A DNA stretch of 56,293 nucleotides from DSNY01 sp040752195 (GCA_040752195.1 JBFMFC010000021.1:1-56293), one strand, 5' to 3'. Counted from the stretch's first letter, positions 36,321 to 45,761 are shown. Notes: generated from the letters alone by a model not told the origin. A program made the numbers and translations.

Positions 36321-37766
36321 ATGAGCAGCGCGCAGGCCTTTGTTCCGTACGCGTTCGCGCGCGACAACGCGATCCTGCTCAAGCCCACCGGCGAACGCGA
36401 CGCCGAGGCGTGGATCAGCGAGTCGACCCCGCTGGCGGCGCTGAACGAGGTGATGCGCGTCTTTCCGGGGCGCGTCAAGCCGATCGTCGTGGCCGCCGAC
36501 AAGCTCGCCGAGGCGATCGCGCAGACCTACTCGCAGTCCGAAGGCAGCGCGCAGCAGATCGTCGGCGACATCGAAGGCGAATTCGACATCACGCGCATGA
36601 TGCAGGAAGTCCCCGACATCGAGGATCTGCTCGAGGCCGAGGACGACGCGCCGATCATCCGCATGATCAACGCACTGCTGACGCAGGCCGCGCGCGACGG
36701 CGCCAGCGACATCCACATCGAGGCGTTCGAGACCTATTCGCTGGTGCGCTTCCGCGTCGACGGCACGCTGCGCGACGTCGTCCGGCCCAAGCGCGCGCTG
36801 CACGCGGCGCTCGTCTCGCGCATCAAGATCATGGCGCAGCTCGACATCGCGGAGAAACGCCTGCCGCAGGACGGGCGCATCACGCTGCGCGTCGGCGGCC
36901 GCGCGATCGACGTGCGCGTCTCGACGCTGCCGACCGGCCACGGCGAGCGCGTCGTGCTGCGGCTGCTGGAAAAAGACCTGAGCAAGCTCACGCTCGAGAA
37001 CCTCGGCATGAGCGACCGCACGCTGCGCCGGTTCGACGAGCTGATCCACCAGCCGCACGGGATCGTGCTGGTCACCGGGCCGACCGGCTCGGGCAAGACC
37101 ACCACGCTGTACGCGGCGATCCGCCGGCTCGACCACGCGACGACCAACATCATGACGGTCGAGGATCCGATCGAATACGACCTCGAGGGCATCGGCCAGA
37201 CGCAGGTCAATCCGAAGATCGAGATGGACTTCGCGCGCGCGCTGCGGGCGATCCTGCGGCAGGACCCCGACGTCGTGATGATCGGCGAGATCCGCGACCT
37301 CGAGACCGCGCAGATCGCCGTGCAGGCGTCGCTGACCGGCCACCTGGTGCTCGCCACGCTGCACACCAACGACGCCGCCAGCGCGGTCACGCGGCTGATC
37401 GACATGGGCATCGAGCCGTTCCTGCTGTCGTCTTCGCTGCTCGGCGTGCTCGCGCAGCGGCTCGTGCGCAAACTGTGCCCGCACTGCAAGCAGCCGGTCG
37501 AATCGGTCGGCGGCAGCGGCCAGACCTTCCGCGCAGTCGGGTGCGTGCAGTGCGGGCACACCGGCTATCTGGGCCGTACCGGCATCTACGAGCTGCTGAC
37601 CGTCGACGACGAGATGCGGCTGCTGGTGCACAACGGCGCCAGCGACGCCGACATCCGCCGCGCCGCCGAGCGCGCCGGCATGCTGCCGCTGCGCGCCGAC
37701 GCGATGCGCTGGGTCGCCGCCGGCATCACCTCGCAGGAAGAAGTGCTGCGCGTCACGCGCGAGTGA
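36321..37766 (+). CDS. gspE: Type II secretion ATPase GspE
   Basis: 481-residue hexameric ATPase that powers pseudopilus growth. The N-terminal part binds GspL; the Walker A GPTGSGKTTT starts near residue 253, the Asp box and Walker B (DPDVVMIGEIRD) follow, and a zinc-binding module has CPHC (about 386) and CVQC (about 408). Follows gspD after 13 bases. All catalytic motifs are intact. Confidence 0.97.
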   Translation: MSSAQAFVPYAFARDNAILLKPTGERDAEAWISESTPLAALNEVMRVFPGRVKPIVVAADKLAEAIAQTYSQSEGSAQQIVGDIEGEFDITRMMQEVPDIEDLLEAEDDAPIIRMINALLTQAARDGASDIHIEAFETYSLVRFRVDGTLRDVVRPKRALHAALVSRIKIMAQLDIAEKRLPQDGRITLRVGGRAIDVRVSTLPTGHGERVVLRLLEKDLSKLTLENLGMSDRTLRRFDELIHQPHGIVLVTGPTGSGKTTTLYAAIRRLDHATTNIMTVEDPIEYDLEGIGQTQVNPKIEMDFARALRAILRQDPDVVMIGEIRDLETAQIAVQASLTGHLVLATLHTNDAASAVTRLIDMGIEPFLLSSSLLGVLAQRLVRKLCPHCKQPVESVGGSGQTFRAVGCVQCGHTGYLGRTGIYELLTVDDEMRLLVHNGASDADIRRAAERAGMLPLRADAMRWVAAGITSQEEVLRVTRE

Positions 37767-37881
37767 AATGAGCGAACGCGCCGGCGCGCACACGCCCAGC
37801 AACGCGGAGAAGGCAGTCGCTCGTCGGTCCCGGCGAGTCCGCACGCCGTCCGTGTCCGTCCGTTCGCCCGGTTGATCGCCC

Positions 37882-39126
37882 ATGGCCGCCTACCGCTACG
37901 CCGCCGCCGACGCTTCGGGCAAGGAACTGACGGGCGTACTCGAAGCCGACAGCGCGCGCGCCGCGCGGCAGCTCCTGCGCGGGCGCGGGCTGGTGCCGCT
38001 GACTGTCGAGCCGGTCGTCTCCGAGGCGCAGAAGCAGGCGCTGTCGCTCTCGCTCGGCCGCAGGCTGTCGCAGACGGAACTGGCGGTGATCACGCGTCAG
38101 CTCGCCAGCCTGCTCGGCGCGGCGCTGCCGGTCGCCGACGCGCTGACCGTGATGGTCGAGCAGAGCGAAAAGCAGTCGGTGCGCGAGCTGATGGCCGCGA
38201 TCCGCACCGACGTGCTCGGCGGCTCGTCGCTGTCGAAGGCGCTCGCGCGGCATCCGCGCCAGTTTCCCGACATCTACCGCGCGCTGATCGCCGCCGGAGA
38301 AGAGTCGGGCAAGCTGGGCTCCGTGCTGCAGAGCCTCGCGGACTACATCGAAGAGCGCGCCAAGCTGCAGCAGAAGATCACGCTCGCGTTCGTCTATCCG
38401 ACGATCGTCACCGTCGTCGCGCTGGCGGTCGTCATCGGCCTGTTGACCTACGTCGTGCCGCAGGTCGTTCAGGTGTTCGCCAACACCAGGCAGGCGCTGC
38501 CGTTGCTCACGCGCGCGCTGATCGCGACCTCGGACTTCGTGCGCGGCTACGGCTGGATCGTCGCGGCGCTGCTCGCGGTCGGCGCCTATCTGGTCAATCG
38601 CGCGCTGCGCGTCGATGCGGTGCGCATGCGCTGGCACCAGCGCATCTTGCGGCTTCCGGTCGCCGGCGTGCTCGCGCGCTCGATCAACACCGCGCGCTTC
38701 GCCAGCACGCTTTCGATCCTGGTCGGCTCGGGCGTGCCGATGCTGCGCGCGCTGCAGGCCGCCGGCGAGACGCTGACCAACCTCGCGATGCGCGCGCGCG
38801 TCGTCGAGGCGACACAACGCGTGCGCGAGGGCTTCTCGCTCGCGCGCGCCCTGCGCGCCGACACCGAGGAAGAGCGCCGCGCCGGGCACGTCAAGCTCTT
38901 CCCGCCGGTGCTGATCCATCTGATCGCTTCCGGCGAAGCGACCGGCAAGCTGCCCGAGATGCTCGCGCGCGCCGCCGACATCCATGCGCGCGAGGCCGAG
39001 CGCCGCGCGCTGTTTTTCACGTCGCTGCTCGAGCCCGCGCTGATCCTGACGATGGGCGTCGTCGTCATGCTGATCGTGCTCGCGGTGCTGCTGCCGATCA
39101 TCGAGATCAATCAGCTCGCGCGCTGA
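37882..39126 (+). CDS. gspF: Type II secretion platform protein GspF
   Basis: 414-residue polytopic inner-membrane protein with two GspF repeats (LASLLGAALPVADAL ... and STLSILVGSGVPMLRAL) and three transmembrane helices, the last near the C-terminus (LILTMGVVVMLIVLAVLLPI). The N-terminus MAAYRYAAADASGKEL is typical. A 115-base gap without a gene separates it from gspE. Last gene of the operon. Confidence 0.96.
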   Translation: MAAYRYAAADASGKELTGVLEADSARAARQLLRGRGLVPLTVEPVVSEAQKQALSLSLGRRLSQTELAVITRQLASLLGAALPVADALTVMVEQSEKQSVRELMAAIRTDVLGGSSLSKALARHPRQFPDIYRALIAAGEESGKLGSVLQSLADYIEERAKLQQKITLAFVYPTIVTVVALAVVIGLLTYVVPQVVQVFANTRQALPLLTRALIATSDFVRGYGWIVAALLAVGAYLVNRALRVDAVRMRWHQRILRLPVAGVLARSINTARFASTLSILVGSGVPMLRALQAAGETLTNLAMRARVVEATQRVREGFSLARALRADTEEERRAGHVKLFPPVLIHLIASGEATGKLPEMLARAADIHAREAERRALFFTSLLEPALILTMGVVVMLIVLAVLLPIIEINQLAR

Positions 39127-39179
39127 GGCGGCGTTGCCCGGATCGAACGGCAGCGGATGCCCCGCGCGATAATCGCCGC

Positions 39180-40331
39180 ATGCTGCGCACCTCGCTCGAT
39201 TCCCTGCCCGCCTCGCGCATCCGCGAGGTCGCCAACGCCGCGCTCGGCCGCGACGACATCGTCAAGTTCTGGTTCGGCGAAGGCGACCTGCCCACGCCCG
39301 AGTTCATCCGCGCCGCGGCCAAGGCCGCGCTCGACGCCGGCGAGACCTTCTACAACCACAACCTCGGCATCGCCGAGCTGCGGCAGGCGATCGCGGACTA
39401 CGCGTCGAGGCTGCACGGCGTCCGCGTCGAGTCCGACCGCATCGCGGTCACGAGCGCCGGCGTCAACGCGCTGTCGCTGATCGCGCAGGCGCTGCTCGAT
39501 CCGGGCGACCGCGTCGCGATCGTCACGCCGGTGTGGCCGAACCTCACGTCGATCCCGCGCATCATGGGCGCGCAAGTCGTCCGCGTCTCGCTCGACTGCC
39601 GCGCCGGCGTCTGGTCGCTCGACGTGCAGAAGCTCATCGATGCCGCCGCGCCCGGCACGCGCGCGGTCATCGTCAACTCGCCGAACAACCCGACCGGCTG
39701 GACGATGCCGCAGGCGGACTGGAACGCGCTGCTCGCGCACTGCCGCCGGCACGGCATCTGGCTCGTCTCCGACGACGCCTACGAGCGGCTCGTCTATGCG
39801 GGCGAAGCGCATGCGCCCGGCGTGCTCGCGCAGATCGACGACGGAGAGCGCTTCATCAGCGCGAACACGTTCTCAAAGTCGTGGACGATGACCGGCTGGC
39901 GCCTCGGCTGGTTGATCGCGCCGAGCCGCTTCGTCGCCGACTTCGGCAAGCTGGTCGAATTCAACACGTCGTGCGCGCCGCCGTTCGTCCAGCGCGCCGG
40001 CATCGTCGCGATGCGCGACGGCGACGCGCTCATTCGCGACACCGTCGCGCGGCTCAAGCGCGCGCGCGACCTGCTCGTGCAGCGGCTGCGCGCGCTTCCG
40101 GGTGTGGAGGCAGCCGCGCCGCCGGGGGCGATGTATCTGTTCTTCCGGATTCCCGGCCGCAGCGACGACAGCCTCGCGTTCGCCAAGGCGCTCGTCACGC
40201 GCTCGGGGCTGGGGCTTGCGCCGGGGATCGCGTTCGGCGCCGAAGGCGAAGGGTATCTGCGCTGGTGCTTCGCCGCGACCGAAGCGCTGATCGAGCAGGG
40301 CGTCGAGCGCCTCGCGCGGCACCTGCGCTGA
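39180..40331 (+). CDS. PLP-dependent aminotransferase, class I/II
   Basis: 383-residue fold-type I enzyme that transfers amino groups between amino and keto acids; substrate not predictable. The PLP lysine is K233 in NTFSKSWTMTGWRLGW; the cofactor-binding NSPNNPTG motif and the arginine near the C-terminus (GEGYLRWCFA) are present. Start at the ATG just upstream of MLRTSLDSLPASRI; there is no strong ribosome binding site. It is codirectional with gspF, 53 bases away, but functionally unrelated. Confidence 0.92.
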   Translation: MLRTSLDSLPASRIREVANAALGRDDIVKFWFGEGDLPTPEFIRAAAKAALDAGETFYNHNLGIAELRQAIADYASRLHGVRVESDRIAVTSAGVNALSLIAQALLDPGDRVAIVTPVWPNLTSIPRIMGAQVVRVSLDCRAGVWSLDVQKLIDAAAPGTRAVIVNSPNNPTGWTMPQADWNALLAHCRRHGIWLVSDDAYERLVYAGEAHAPGVLAQIDDGERFISANTFSKSWTMTGWRLGWLIAPSRFVADFGKLVEFNTSCAPPFVQRAGIVAMRDGDALIRDTVARLKRARDLLVQRLRALPGVEAAAPPGAMYLFFRIPGRSDDSLAFAKALVTRSGLGLAPGIAFGAEGEGYLRWCFAATEALIEQGVERLARHLR

Positions 40332-40368
40332 CCCGCGCGCCGGGCGGCGGCCCGGTAAGCGCGCCGGC

Positions 40369-41202
40369 TCAACCGCGCGCGTCGGTCGCGCCGGGCGCCG
40401 CAGACGCTCGCAACGCGAGCCGGCGCGCCGCGAGGTAGCTCGCCGCGATCAGCGCGATCACGGCCGCGCCGAGGGCGGGTTCCTTGCCGGCGCTCCATGC
40501 GCCAAGGACCGGCGTGGCGAGCTTCAGCGCGCCGAAGCCGGCGACGAGCAGACTCGCCGCCGACACCGCGAGGCTCATCACGCGCGAGGCGATCACCGCG
40601 ATCTGGTCGGCGCGCGCGATCAGCCGCGAAATCCACAGCCCGTTGACGCCGTCGGTCACGAGCATGCCCAGCACGAACAGCAGCGCCAGGCCGATCGCAT
40701 GGCCGACGCCGCCGAACTGCACGGCCGCGAGCCCGAACAGCGCGCTCTGCGAAACCGTATCGAACGACAACGCGAACAGCGCGCCGACCAGCGCGACCGC
40801 GGCGGGCCGGCTCGCCTCGCCCAGCCGGCCGAGAAAGCGGCCCTTGATCCCGACCGGCGCGACGACTTCGTCGGGCGCGGCGGCGAGCACCGCGCGCAGG
40901 TTGACCAGCCCGATCAGCGTCAGAAAGCCGATCGAGATCCACGCGCCGCTCGCCTCGAGCCACGCCGGTGCGTCCCACCGACCGGCCGCGACACCGACCG
41001 CGACCGCGATCGCGATGACCACCACGCCGTGGCCGAGCGAGAACAGCGCACCGCAGTAGCGCGCGAACGGCCGCCGCCGGCGGGCGTTGTGCCGCGTCAA
41101 CCCGTCGATCGTCGCCAGGTGGTCCGCATCGAATCCGTGCTTCAATCCGAGCACGAACACCAGCGCGGCGAGCGCGGTCCATTCGCTGGGCAGGTGGTGC
41201 AT
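40369..41202 (-). CDS. High-affinity nickel/cobalt permease (NiCoT, HoxN/NixA type)
   Basis: 277-residue membrane protein. The family signature HX4DH is seen as KHGFDADHLATIDGLTR (H22, D27, H28) in the first helix; LFSLGHG and LFALSFDTVSQ are the other conserved segments; about eight hydrophobic helices. Start at ATG 41202 with a GGGGA site. Nickel transport would feed the hydrogenase whose maturation genes lie 10 kb away, but cobalt use cannot be excluded and no metal riboswitch is visible. Confidence 0.92.
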   Translation of the reverse strand: MHHLPSEWTALAALVFVLGLKHGFDADHLATIDGLTRHNARRRRPFARYCGALFSLGHGVVVIAIAVAVGVAAGRWDAPAWLEASGAWISIGFLTLIGLVNLRAVLAAAPDEVVAPVGIKGRFLGRLGEASRPAAVALVGALFALSFDTVSQSALFGLAAVQFGGVGHAIGLALLFVLGMLVTDGVNGLWISRLIARADQIAVIASRVMSLAVSAASLLVAGFGALKLATPVLGAWSAGKEPALGAAVIALIAASYLAARRLALRASAAPGATDARG

Positions 41203-41317
41203 CGACGTCCCCGGGGGCCGCGCGGCTTCGCGGCGTCCGCAAAGTGTTGCCCTGCCCTCTGACACGCGTGTTGCTCCAGATCAGACCGCGCCGAATCCGG
41301 CACCCGCGACGCACCCC

Positions 41318-41731
41318 ATGAGCGGCCGCACCATCGCCTACACGCTGCGCGAGGACGAAGTCGACTTCGAGGCCGTTCGGGCGCAGGGCGCGGGCGGACA
41401 GAGCGTCAACAAGGTGTCGAGCGCCGCGCAGCTTCGCTTCGACGTCCGCGCCTCGTCGCTGCCCGAGGCGCTGAAGGCGCGGCTGCTCGCGCTGCGCGAC
41501 CGGCGCATCGGCGCCGACGGTGTCGTGACCATCAAGGCGCAGCGCTACCGCAGCCTGGAGATGAACCGCGCCGACGCGCTCGACCGGCTGCGCGCGCTGC
41601 TCGACGCCGCCGCCCGCCTGCCGCGCGAGCGCCGCGCGACCAAACCCACGCGCGCGTCGCAACGCGAGCGCGTCGAGCGCAAGGTCAAGCGCGGCCGCAT
41701 CAAGGCGCTGCGCGGGCGCGTGCGCGACTGA
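41318..41731 (+). CDS. arfB: Alternative ribosome-rescue factor ArfB (peptidyl-tRNA hydrolase)
   Basis: 137 residues. The GGQ motif (RAQGAGGQSVNKVSSAAQLRF) hydrolyses peptidyl-tRNA on stalled ribosomes, and the very basic C-terminal tail (RERVERKVKRGRIKALRGR) enters the empty mRNA channel. The open frame continues upstream to 41087, but the ATG at 41318 gives the family length of about 140. Divergent from the nickel permease gene. Confidence 0.94.
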   Translation: MSGRTIAYTLREDEVDFEAVRAQGAGGQSVNKVSSAAQLRFDVRASSLPEALKARLLALRDRRIGADGVVTIKAQRYRSLEMNRADALDRLRALLDAAARLPRERRATKPTRASQRERVERKVKRGRIKALRGRVRD

Positions 41732-41740
41732 CGCCGCCGC

Positions 41741-42433
41741 TCAGGCCGCGCCTGAAATCTCGCCGATCAGGATCACCGGGCCGGTCGGCGCGCCGGTGGG
41801 TGACCCGCCTGCCGGCTCGACCGAAATCGCGAGCTTCGCACCTGCCCGCAGGCGGCCTGCCTGCGCGGCCGGCAGCCGCAGATCGGCGTCGAGTTGGCCC
41901 AGCACCGCGAGCGAGATCGGCGCACCGCCTTCGCGCGGGATCAACCACAGCTCGTAGCTGTGCTGCGGGCCGGCCAGCACCGGCCGCGACGCGCGCAGCC
42001 GCAGCGCGGTGCCGTCGCGCGAGACCGCGGCGGTCACGGCCGCGGCGGGCTCCTTGCCGACGAGCCGCGCCACTTCGACATAGCCGGGCGCGACGAGCGG
42101 CGACAGCACATTGAATGCGACCGCGAGCACGAGCGCGGCGGTCGCCGCAGCGGCCCAGCCGCGCCAGAAGCCGACGCGCTTGAACCACGGGATTCGGTAA
42201 CGGTCGAGCTCGAGCTCGCGCCGCAGCCGCTGCCAGATCGCCGGCGAAGGCTCGATCGAGATCGACTGCGCGAAGCGCGGCGCGAAGGTGCGCTGCCAGT
42301 ACTGCAGCCGCAGCGCGACCAGCGGCTCGTCGCGCAGCGCGCGCTCGAAGCGGCGCCGCGCACGGCCGCGCAGCGTTCCGAGCAGGTACTCGCCGCACAA
42401 GGCGTCGAGATGACGATGCCGGGCGAGCTTCAT
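41741..42433 (-). CDS. RskA-like anti-sigma factor
   Basis: 230 residues: an N-terminal cytoplasmic domain (HLDALCGEYLLGTLRGRARRRFERAL), one transmembrane helix (about residues 91-112) and a periplasmic RskA domain (VARLVGKEPAAAVTAA, SYELWLIPREGGAPISLAVLG). The His-Cys-Cys zinc motif is absent, as in many RskA proteins. Its start overlaps the sigma gene stop (ATGA), so it is coupled and likely holds that sigma factor at the membrane until a periplasmic signal acts. Open frame upstream of 42433 is rejected. Confidence 0.88.
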   Translation of the reverse strand: MKLARHRHLDALCGEYLLGTLRGRARRRFERALRDEPLVALRLQYWQRTFAPRFAQSISIEPSPAIWQRLRRELELDRYRIPWFKRVGFWRGWAAAATAALVLAVAFNVLSPLVAPGYVEVARLVGKEPAAAVTAAVSRDGTALRLRASRPVLAGPQHSYELWLIPREGGAPISLAVLGQLDADLRLPAAQAGRLRAGAKLAISVEPAGGSPTGAPTGPVILIGEISGAA

Positions 42434-43026
42434 CGTGCCTGCCCCATGCACGCTTCGACGCACTCGCGCAGGTTCGCCATGCCGCGCCGGATCCACGTCT
42501 TGACCGTGCCGAGCGGCTTGCGCAGATGCGTTGCGAGCTCGCCGTGCGACAGCCCGTGCGAATACGCGAGCACGAGCGTTTGCCGCTCGGCCGCCGCCAG
42601 CTCCGCGAGACAGTCGCGCAGCCAGCGCCCGATGCGGTCGCGATCGACCGCGTCGTCGGCCGGCGCGCTCCAGTCGAACAGCCGGTCGAGCGCGCCCTCG
42701 GGGTCTTCGTCGACCGTGTCGTGGTACGAGTCCACGCGCGCGACGTCGTGGCTTTCCATCAGGTCCAGCGCCCGGTTGCGCACGATCGCGACCATCCAGC
42801 CGGTCGGCGCGCCGAGCGGGTCGAACGATTCGGCGGTGCGCCAGATCTTCGCGAACGCGTCGTGCAGCACCTCCTCGGCGAGCTCACGCCGGCGCACGAT
42901 CCGCAGCGCCACGCCGAGCAGCAGCGGCGCGCACGCGCGGTACAGCTGCTCGAACGCCTCGGCCGCGCCGCTTCCGCGCGCGGCGACGGTCAGCAACAGC
43001 CGCTTGATGGTCGGATCGTCGAGCAT
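42430..43026 (-). CDS. ECF RNA polymerase sigma factor, SigK-like
   Basis: 198 residues. Region 2 (ELAEEVLHDAFAKIWRTAESFDPL ... WMVAIVRNRALD) contacts the -10 and polymerase; region 4 (GLSHGELATHLRKPLGTVKTWIRRGMANL) reads the -35. Coupled to the RskA-like gene. A copy of the shared ATCC/CGTA motif lies just upstream, so this operon may be under its own control or that of the second ECF sigma at 48658. Confidence 0.94.
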   Translation of the reverse strand: MLDDPTIKRLLLTVAARGSGAAEAFEQLYRACAPLLLGVALRIVRRRELAEEVLHDAFAKIWRTAESFDPLGAPTGWMVAIVRNRALDLMESHDVARVDSYHDTVDEDPEGALDRLFDWSAPADDAVDRDRIGRWLRDCLAELAAAERQTLVLAYSHGLSHGELATHLRKPLGTVKTWIRRGMANLRECVEACMGQAR

Positions 43027-43044
43027 GAGCCTGCACGCATACGC

Positions 43045-43072
43045 GTGATACGGACGCCGCCGGCCTCTGGAT
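43045..43072 (-). promoter_or_regulatory. ECF-type promoter, sigma/RskA operon
   Basis: Minus strand: ATCCAGA, 13 bases, CGTATCAC. The ATCC and CGTA cores are 16 bases apart, the same as in three other copies. It ends 18 bases before the sigma gene ATG, giving a short leader. Confidence 0.6.
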
Positions 43073-43093
43073 TTCGTCGCAGTATGACCCGGA

Positions 43094-44194
43094 TCAGACC
43101 GCGAACAGCGCCAGATTGAACACGCGTTCGACGATCCAGACGCCGGCGGCGAGCGCGAGCAGCGCCGAGCCGGGCACGAGCACCCAGCGCGGATAGCCCG
43201 GCCAGCGGCGCAGCGCCGCGAGCAGCGTGAAACTCGTCGCGACGATCGCGAGCTGCCCGATCTCCACGCCGAGGTTGAAGCCGGCGAGCGCCAGCGCCAG
43301 CTCGACGCGCGGCAGCGCCAGCGGCGCCAGCACCTCGGCGAAGCCGAAGCCGTGGATCAGTCCGAAGCCGAACGCGGCGAGCGCGAGCCGGCGCGTGACC
43401 ACCGGCCAAAGGTTGTTCAGCGCCGTGGCGAGCACGGTCGCGGCGATCAGCGGCTCGATGATGCGCGCGGAGATGCGAACCCAGCCGAAGCTCGCGGCGG
43501 CGAGCGTCAGCGAATGCGCGGCCGTGAACGCGGTCGCGATCCAGACGACCGCGACAGCCGCCCCGCGCAGGTCGTCGCGCGCGACCCAGCGTCCACGCTC
43601 GCGGCGCAGCACCGCGGGCAGCATCAACCCGATCAGGAACAGCACGTGATCGAAGCCGCCGGCGATGTGCGTGATGCCTTCGGTCACGAAGGCGGCGAAG
43701 CCGCGCGGCCCATCGGTGCCCGCGCCGCGCAGCGCGATCGACGCGCCCGGCGCGAGCACGCGCGGCCTGTCCTCGCCGGCGATCGACACCAGCACGCGGT
43801 GCGACGGATCGATGCCGTCGAACAGCCGGTAGTCGAGCGCGCGCGGGGCGCAGTCGGCGCGCCCGGCGAGCTGCGCGAAGCCGAAGTCGTCGATCCGCGC
43901 GAACCGCGGCGCGGCGAAGCGGATGTCGCAGCGGCCATTCGTCGCCTGCGGTGCGAGACGCGCGCGCGCCAGCGCATCGATGTCGGCGGCGCGGTCGAGC
44001 ACTTCGCCCCAGGTGAGCCGGCCGTCGCCGTCGGCGTCCAGATCGAGCAGCGCGTCGAGATCGCGCAACGCGATGCGCCATTGCAGTTCGACGCCGCGCT
44101 CGTTCGAGTCGATGCGCAGGTAGGCGGTGCTCGCCGAGTGCGCGGCCGCGAAGCCGGGCAACGCGAACAGCAGGCAAAGCAGCCAGCGGCGCAT
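43094..44194 (-). CDS. HupE/UreJ-like membrane protein with EF-hand-like loop
   Basis: 366 residues: signal peptide (MRRWLLCLLFALPGFAAAH), a periplasmic domain (about 20-185) containing an EF-hand-like loop (D53, D55, D57, G58, L60, E64), then a polytopic HupE/UreJ_2-type region starting at ITHIAGGFDHVLFLIGLMLPA, with HSLTLAAASF and FGFGLIHGFGFAEVL. The conserved histidines and acidic residues suggest metal binding, but the transport substrate is not established. The start codon overlaps the TPR gene stop (TGATG). Last gene of the DUF4331 operon. Confidence 0.85.
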   Translation of the reverse strand: MRRWLLCLLFALPGFAAAHSASTAYLRIDSNERGVELQWRIALRDLDALLDLDADGDGRLTWGEVLDRAADIDALARARLAPQATNGRCDIRFAAPRFARIDDFGFAQLAGRADCAPRALDYRLFDGIDPSHRVLVSIAGEDRPRVLAPGASIALRGAGTDGPRGFAAFVTEGITHIAGGFDHVLFLIGLMLPAVLRRERGRWVARDDLRGAAVAVVWIATAFTAAHSLTLAAASFGWVRISARIIEPLIAATVLATALNNLWPVVTRRLALAAFGFGLIHGFGFAEVLAPLALPRVELALALAGFNLGVEIGQLAIVATSFTLLAALRRWPGYPRWVLVPGSALLALAAGVWIVERVFNLALFAV

Positions 44195-45306
44195 CAGGCA
44201 CCTCGCGCCGAGAGCAGTCGTTCGATGCGAACGTCGCGCAGCCCCGTGCGCGCGAGCCACGCGCGGACTTCGGCGAGCGTCCCCGCGTCGTCCGCCGCGC
44301 GTGCGGCGGCGGCGAGCAACAGGACATCGGCCGGTTCGCGCTGCGCGGCCCAGTTGTCGCGCGCGTAGCGCAACGCGCGCGCGGCCTCGCCGCGCTCGAG
44401 CGCGAACCACGCCGCTTCGCGTGCGTGCAGCAGCTCGCCGCGCGCCTGCGCGGCGGCGAGCCGCTGCTCGAGCTGCTCCGCGAGCGCGGTCACATCCTCG
44501 CCGAGCCGGCGCGCGATGCGCCAGCGCCGTAGCAGCACCGCGTCGGTCGCGGGCGCGTGCGCGAGCGCGGCCTGCGCCTCGCCGGCGCGCCCGCTCGCGA
44601 GCAAGGCATCGGCCAGTGCGACGCGCGTGTACAGATCATCCTGCGCGGCGAGCGACGCCGCGTAGGCGGACACCGCATCCTGCAGCGCGCCGCGCCGCTC
44701 GTGCGCCTCGCCGGCCAGCGAAAGCGCCCAGCCGCGCAACGCCGGCGCGCGCTCGGCGACGGCGGCCAGTTGCGCGAGCCCCTGCGCATCGCGGCCGCTC
44801 TGCACATCGACCGACGCCGTGCAGATCGCGGCGACCTCGGGCGCGCTCTGCGCGAGCGACTGGCAATCGCGCCGCGCGACGGAGAGATCGCCGCGCACCT
44901 GGGCGATCGTCGCGCGCGTGAGCAGCGCCTGCGGGTGCGCGGGTTCGCGCCGCAGCGCGCGGTCGAGCAGCGCGAGCGCCGCGTCGAAGCGATGGCGGCT
45001 CTGTTCGATCGTCGCGCGCAGCACCAGCGCATCGACGTCGTCCGCGTCGCCCAGCCGCGCTTCGGCGTAGCCGAGCAGCCGCGGGTCGCCGCCGGCGCGG
45101 CTCGCCTCGATCAGTTGCCTCGCCTGGGCGACGCGCGCGGCCGGGTCGGACGACGCCGCGTCCATCGCGCGGCGGATCTGCGCCTTGACGGCGCGCGGTG
45201 CGAGCTGGGTCTCGACAACGGTGTCGCGCGACTGCCCCTGCGCGGCGGTCGCCGCGACGAAAAGCGTGGCGATCGCGACGACGCTGCGGATGTCGGCCAC
45301 GAACAC
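44194..45306 (-). CDS. Exported TPR-repeat protein
   Basis: About 370 residues with a signal-peptide-like start (VAIATLFVAATAAQGQ) and at least five tetratricopeptide-like helix pairs (for example RFDAALALLDRALRREPAHPQALLTRATI). TPR proteins scaffold protein contacts; the partner here is unknown. The frame is open to a GTG at 45516 that overlaps the lipoprotein stop, but the first 70 residues look non-coding and contain a hairpin, so the GTG at 45306 (or 45300) is preferred. Coupled to the HupE-like gene by TGATG. Confidence 0.75.
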   Translation of the reverse strand: MFVADIRSVVAIATLFVAATAAQGQSRDTVVETQLAPRAVKAQIRRAMDAASSDPAARVAQARQLIEASRAGGDPRLLGYAEARLGDADDVDALVLRATIEQSRHRFDAALALLDRALRREPAHPQALLTRATIAQVRGDLSVARRDCQSLAQSAPEVAAICTASVDVQSGRDAQGLAQLAAVAERAPALRGWALSLAGEAHERRGALQDAVSAYAASLAAQDDLYTRVALADALLASGRAGEAQAALAHAPATDAVLLRRWRIARRLGEDVTALAEQLEQRLAAAQARGELLHAREAAWFALERGEAARALRYARDNWAAQREPADVLLLAAAARAADDAGTLAEVRAWLARTGLRDVRIERLLSARGA

Positions 45307-45362
45307 GCGACCCGAGAATCCCCTCGGCTTGCGGCCGACCACTCTTGCAAGAAGGCCGACAG

Positions 45363-45397
45363 GCGTGCCGCCCCCATCGAGAAAGGAGGCGGCACGC
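45363..45397 (-). promoter_or_regulatory. 10-bp hairpin between lipoprotein and TPR genes
   Basis: GCGTGCCGCC (45363-45372) pairs with GGCGGCACGC (45388-45397) around a 15-base loop. On the minus strand it lies after the lipoprotein gene and before the preferred TPR start. It may damp or process the transcript between the two halves of the operon. Confidence 0.45.
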
Positions 45398-45512
45398 GAA
45401 GCGAGCGGGGCAGTTTCCGCCGCATCCAAACGCGATGCGCCTTCGCCCGAAGCGGGCCGCGACGGCACGGACCACTGCATGCCCGCCTCGGCGAAGAGCG
45501 ACGCAGCGCGCT

Positions 45513-45761
45513 TCACAGCGCGACCGGTTCGTCCGTGTCGGTCGTCGGCAGCGCGATGCCGTCGATCGTTCGCGGCTCGCCGGTTTCGCCGGTCAGCATC
45601 GCGATCATCCCGTTGGCGAAGGCGATCAGGCCGGCCACGCTCGCCGAGGCCGCACGGTCTTCGCGCTGCAGCTCGGTGAGTCCGTCACCGCCGCCGCCTC
45701 CGCAGGCTGCGAGCGCGAGCGCGGCGGCGGCCGCGCCGATCAGAAGCTTGATTCGGTTCAT
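45513..45761 (-). CDS. Small predicted lipoprotein
   Basis: 82 residues. Lipobox LAAC (Cys at about residue 20) after a short hydrophobic signal, then five glycines and a short polar body with TELQREDRAAS and a C-terminal acidic tail. I do not recognise a family. It lies 12 bases downstream of the DUF4331 gene, with codon use like its neighbours, so it is probably real and exported to a membrane as an accessory of that protein. Confidence 0.7.
   Translation of the reverse strand: MNRIKLLIGAAAAALALAACGGGGGDGLTELQREDRAASASVAGLIAFANGMIAMLTGETGEPRTIDGIALPTTDTDEPVAL

Noticed and set aside
37872..39179. In-frame upstream extension of the aminotransferase across gspF
   Set aside because: The extension overlaps all of gspF in another frame and is Arg/Ala-rich without homology; the ATG at 39180 gives a complete enzyme.
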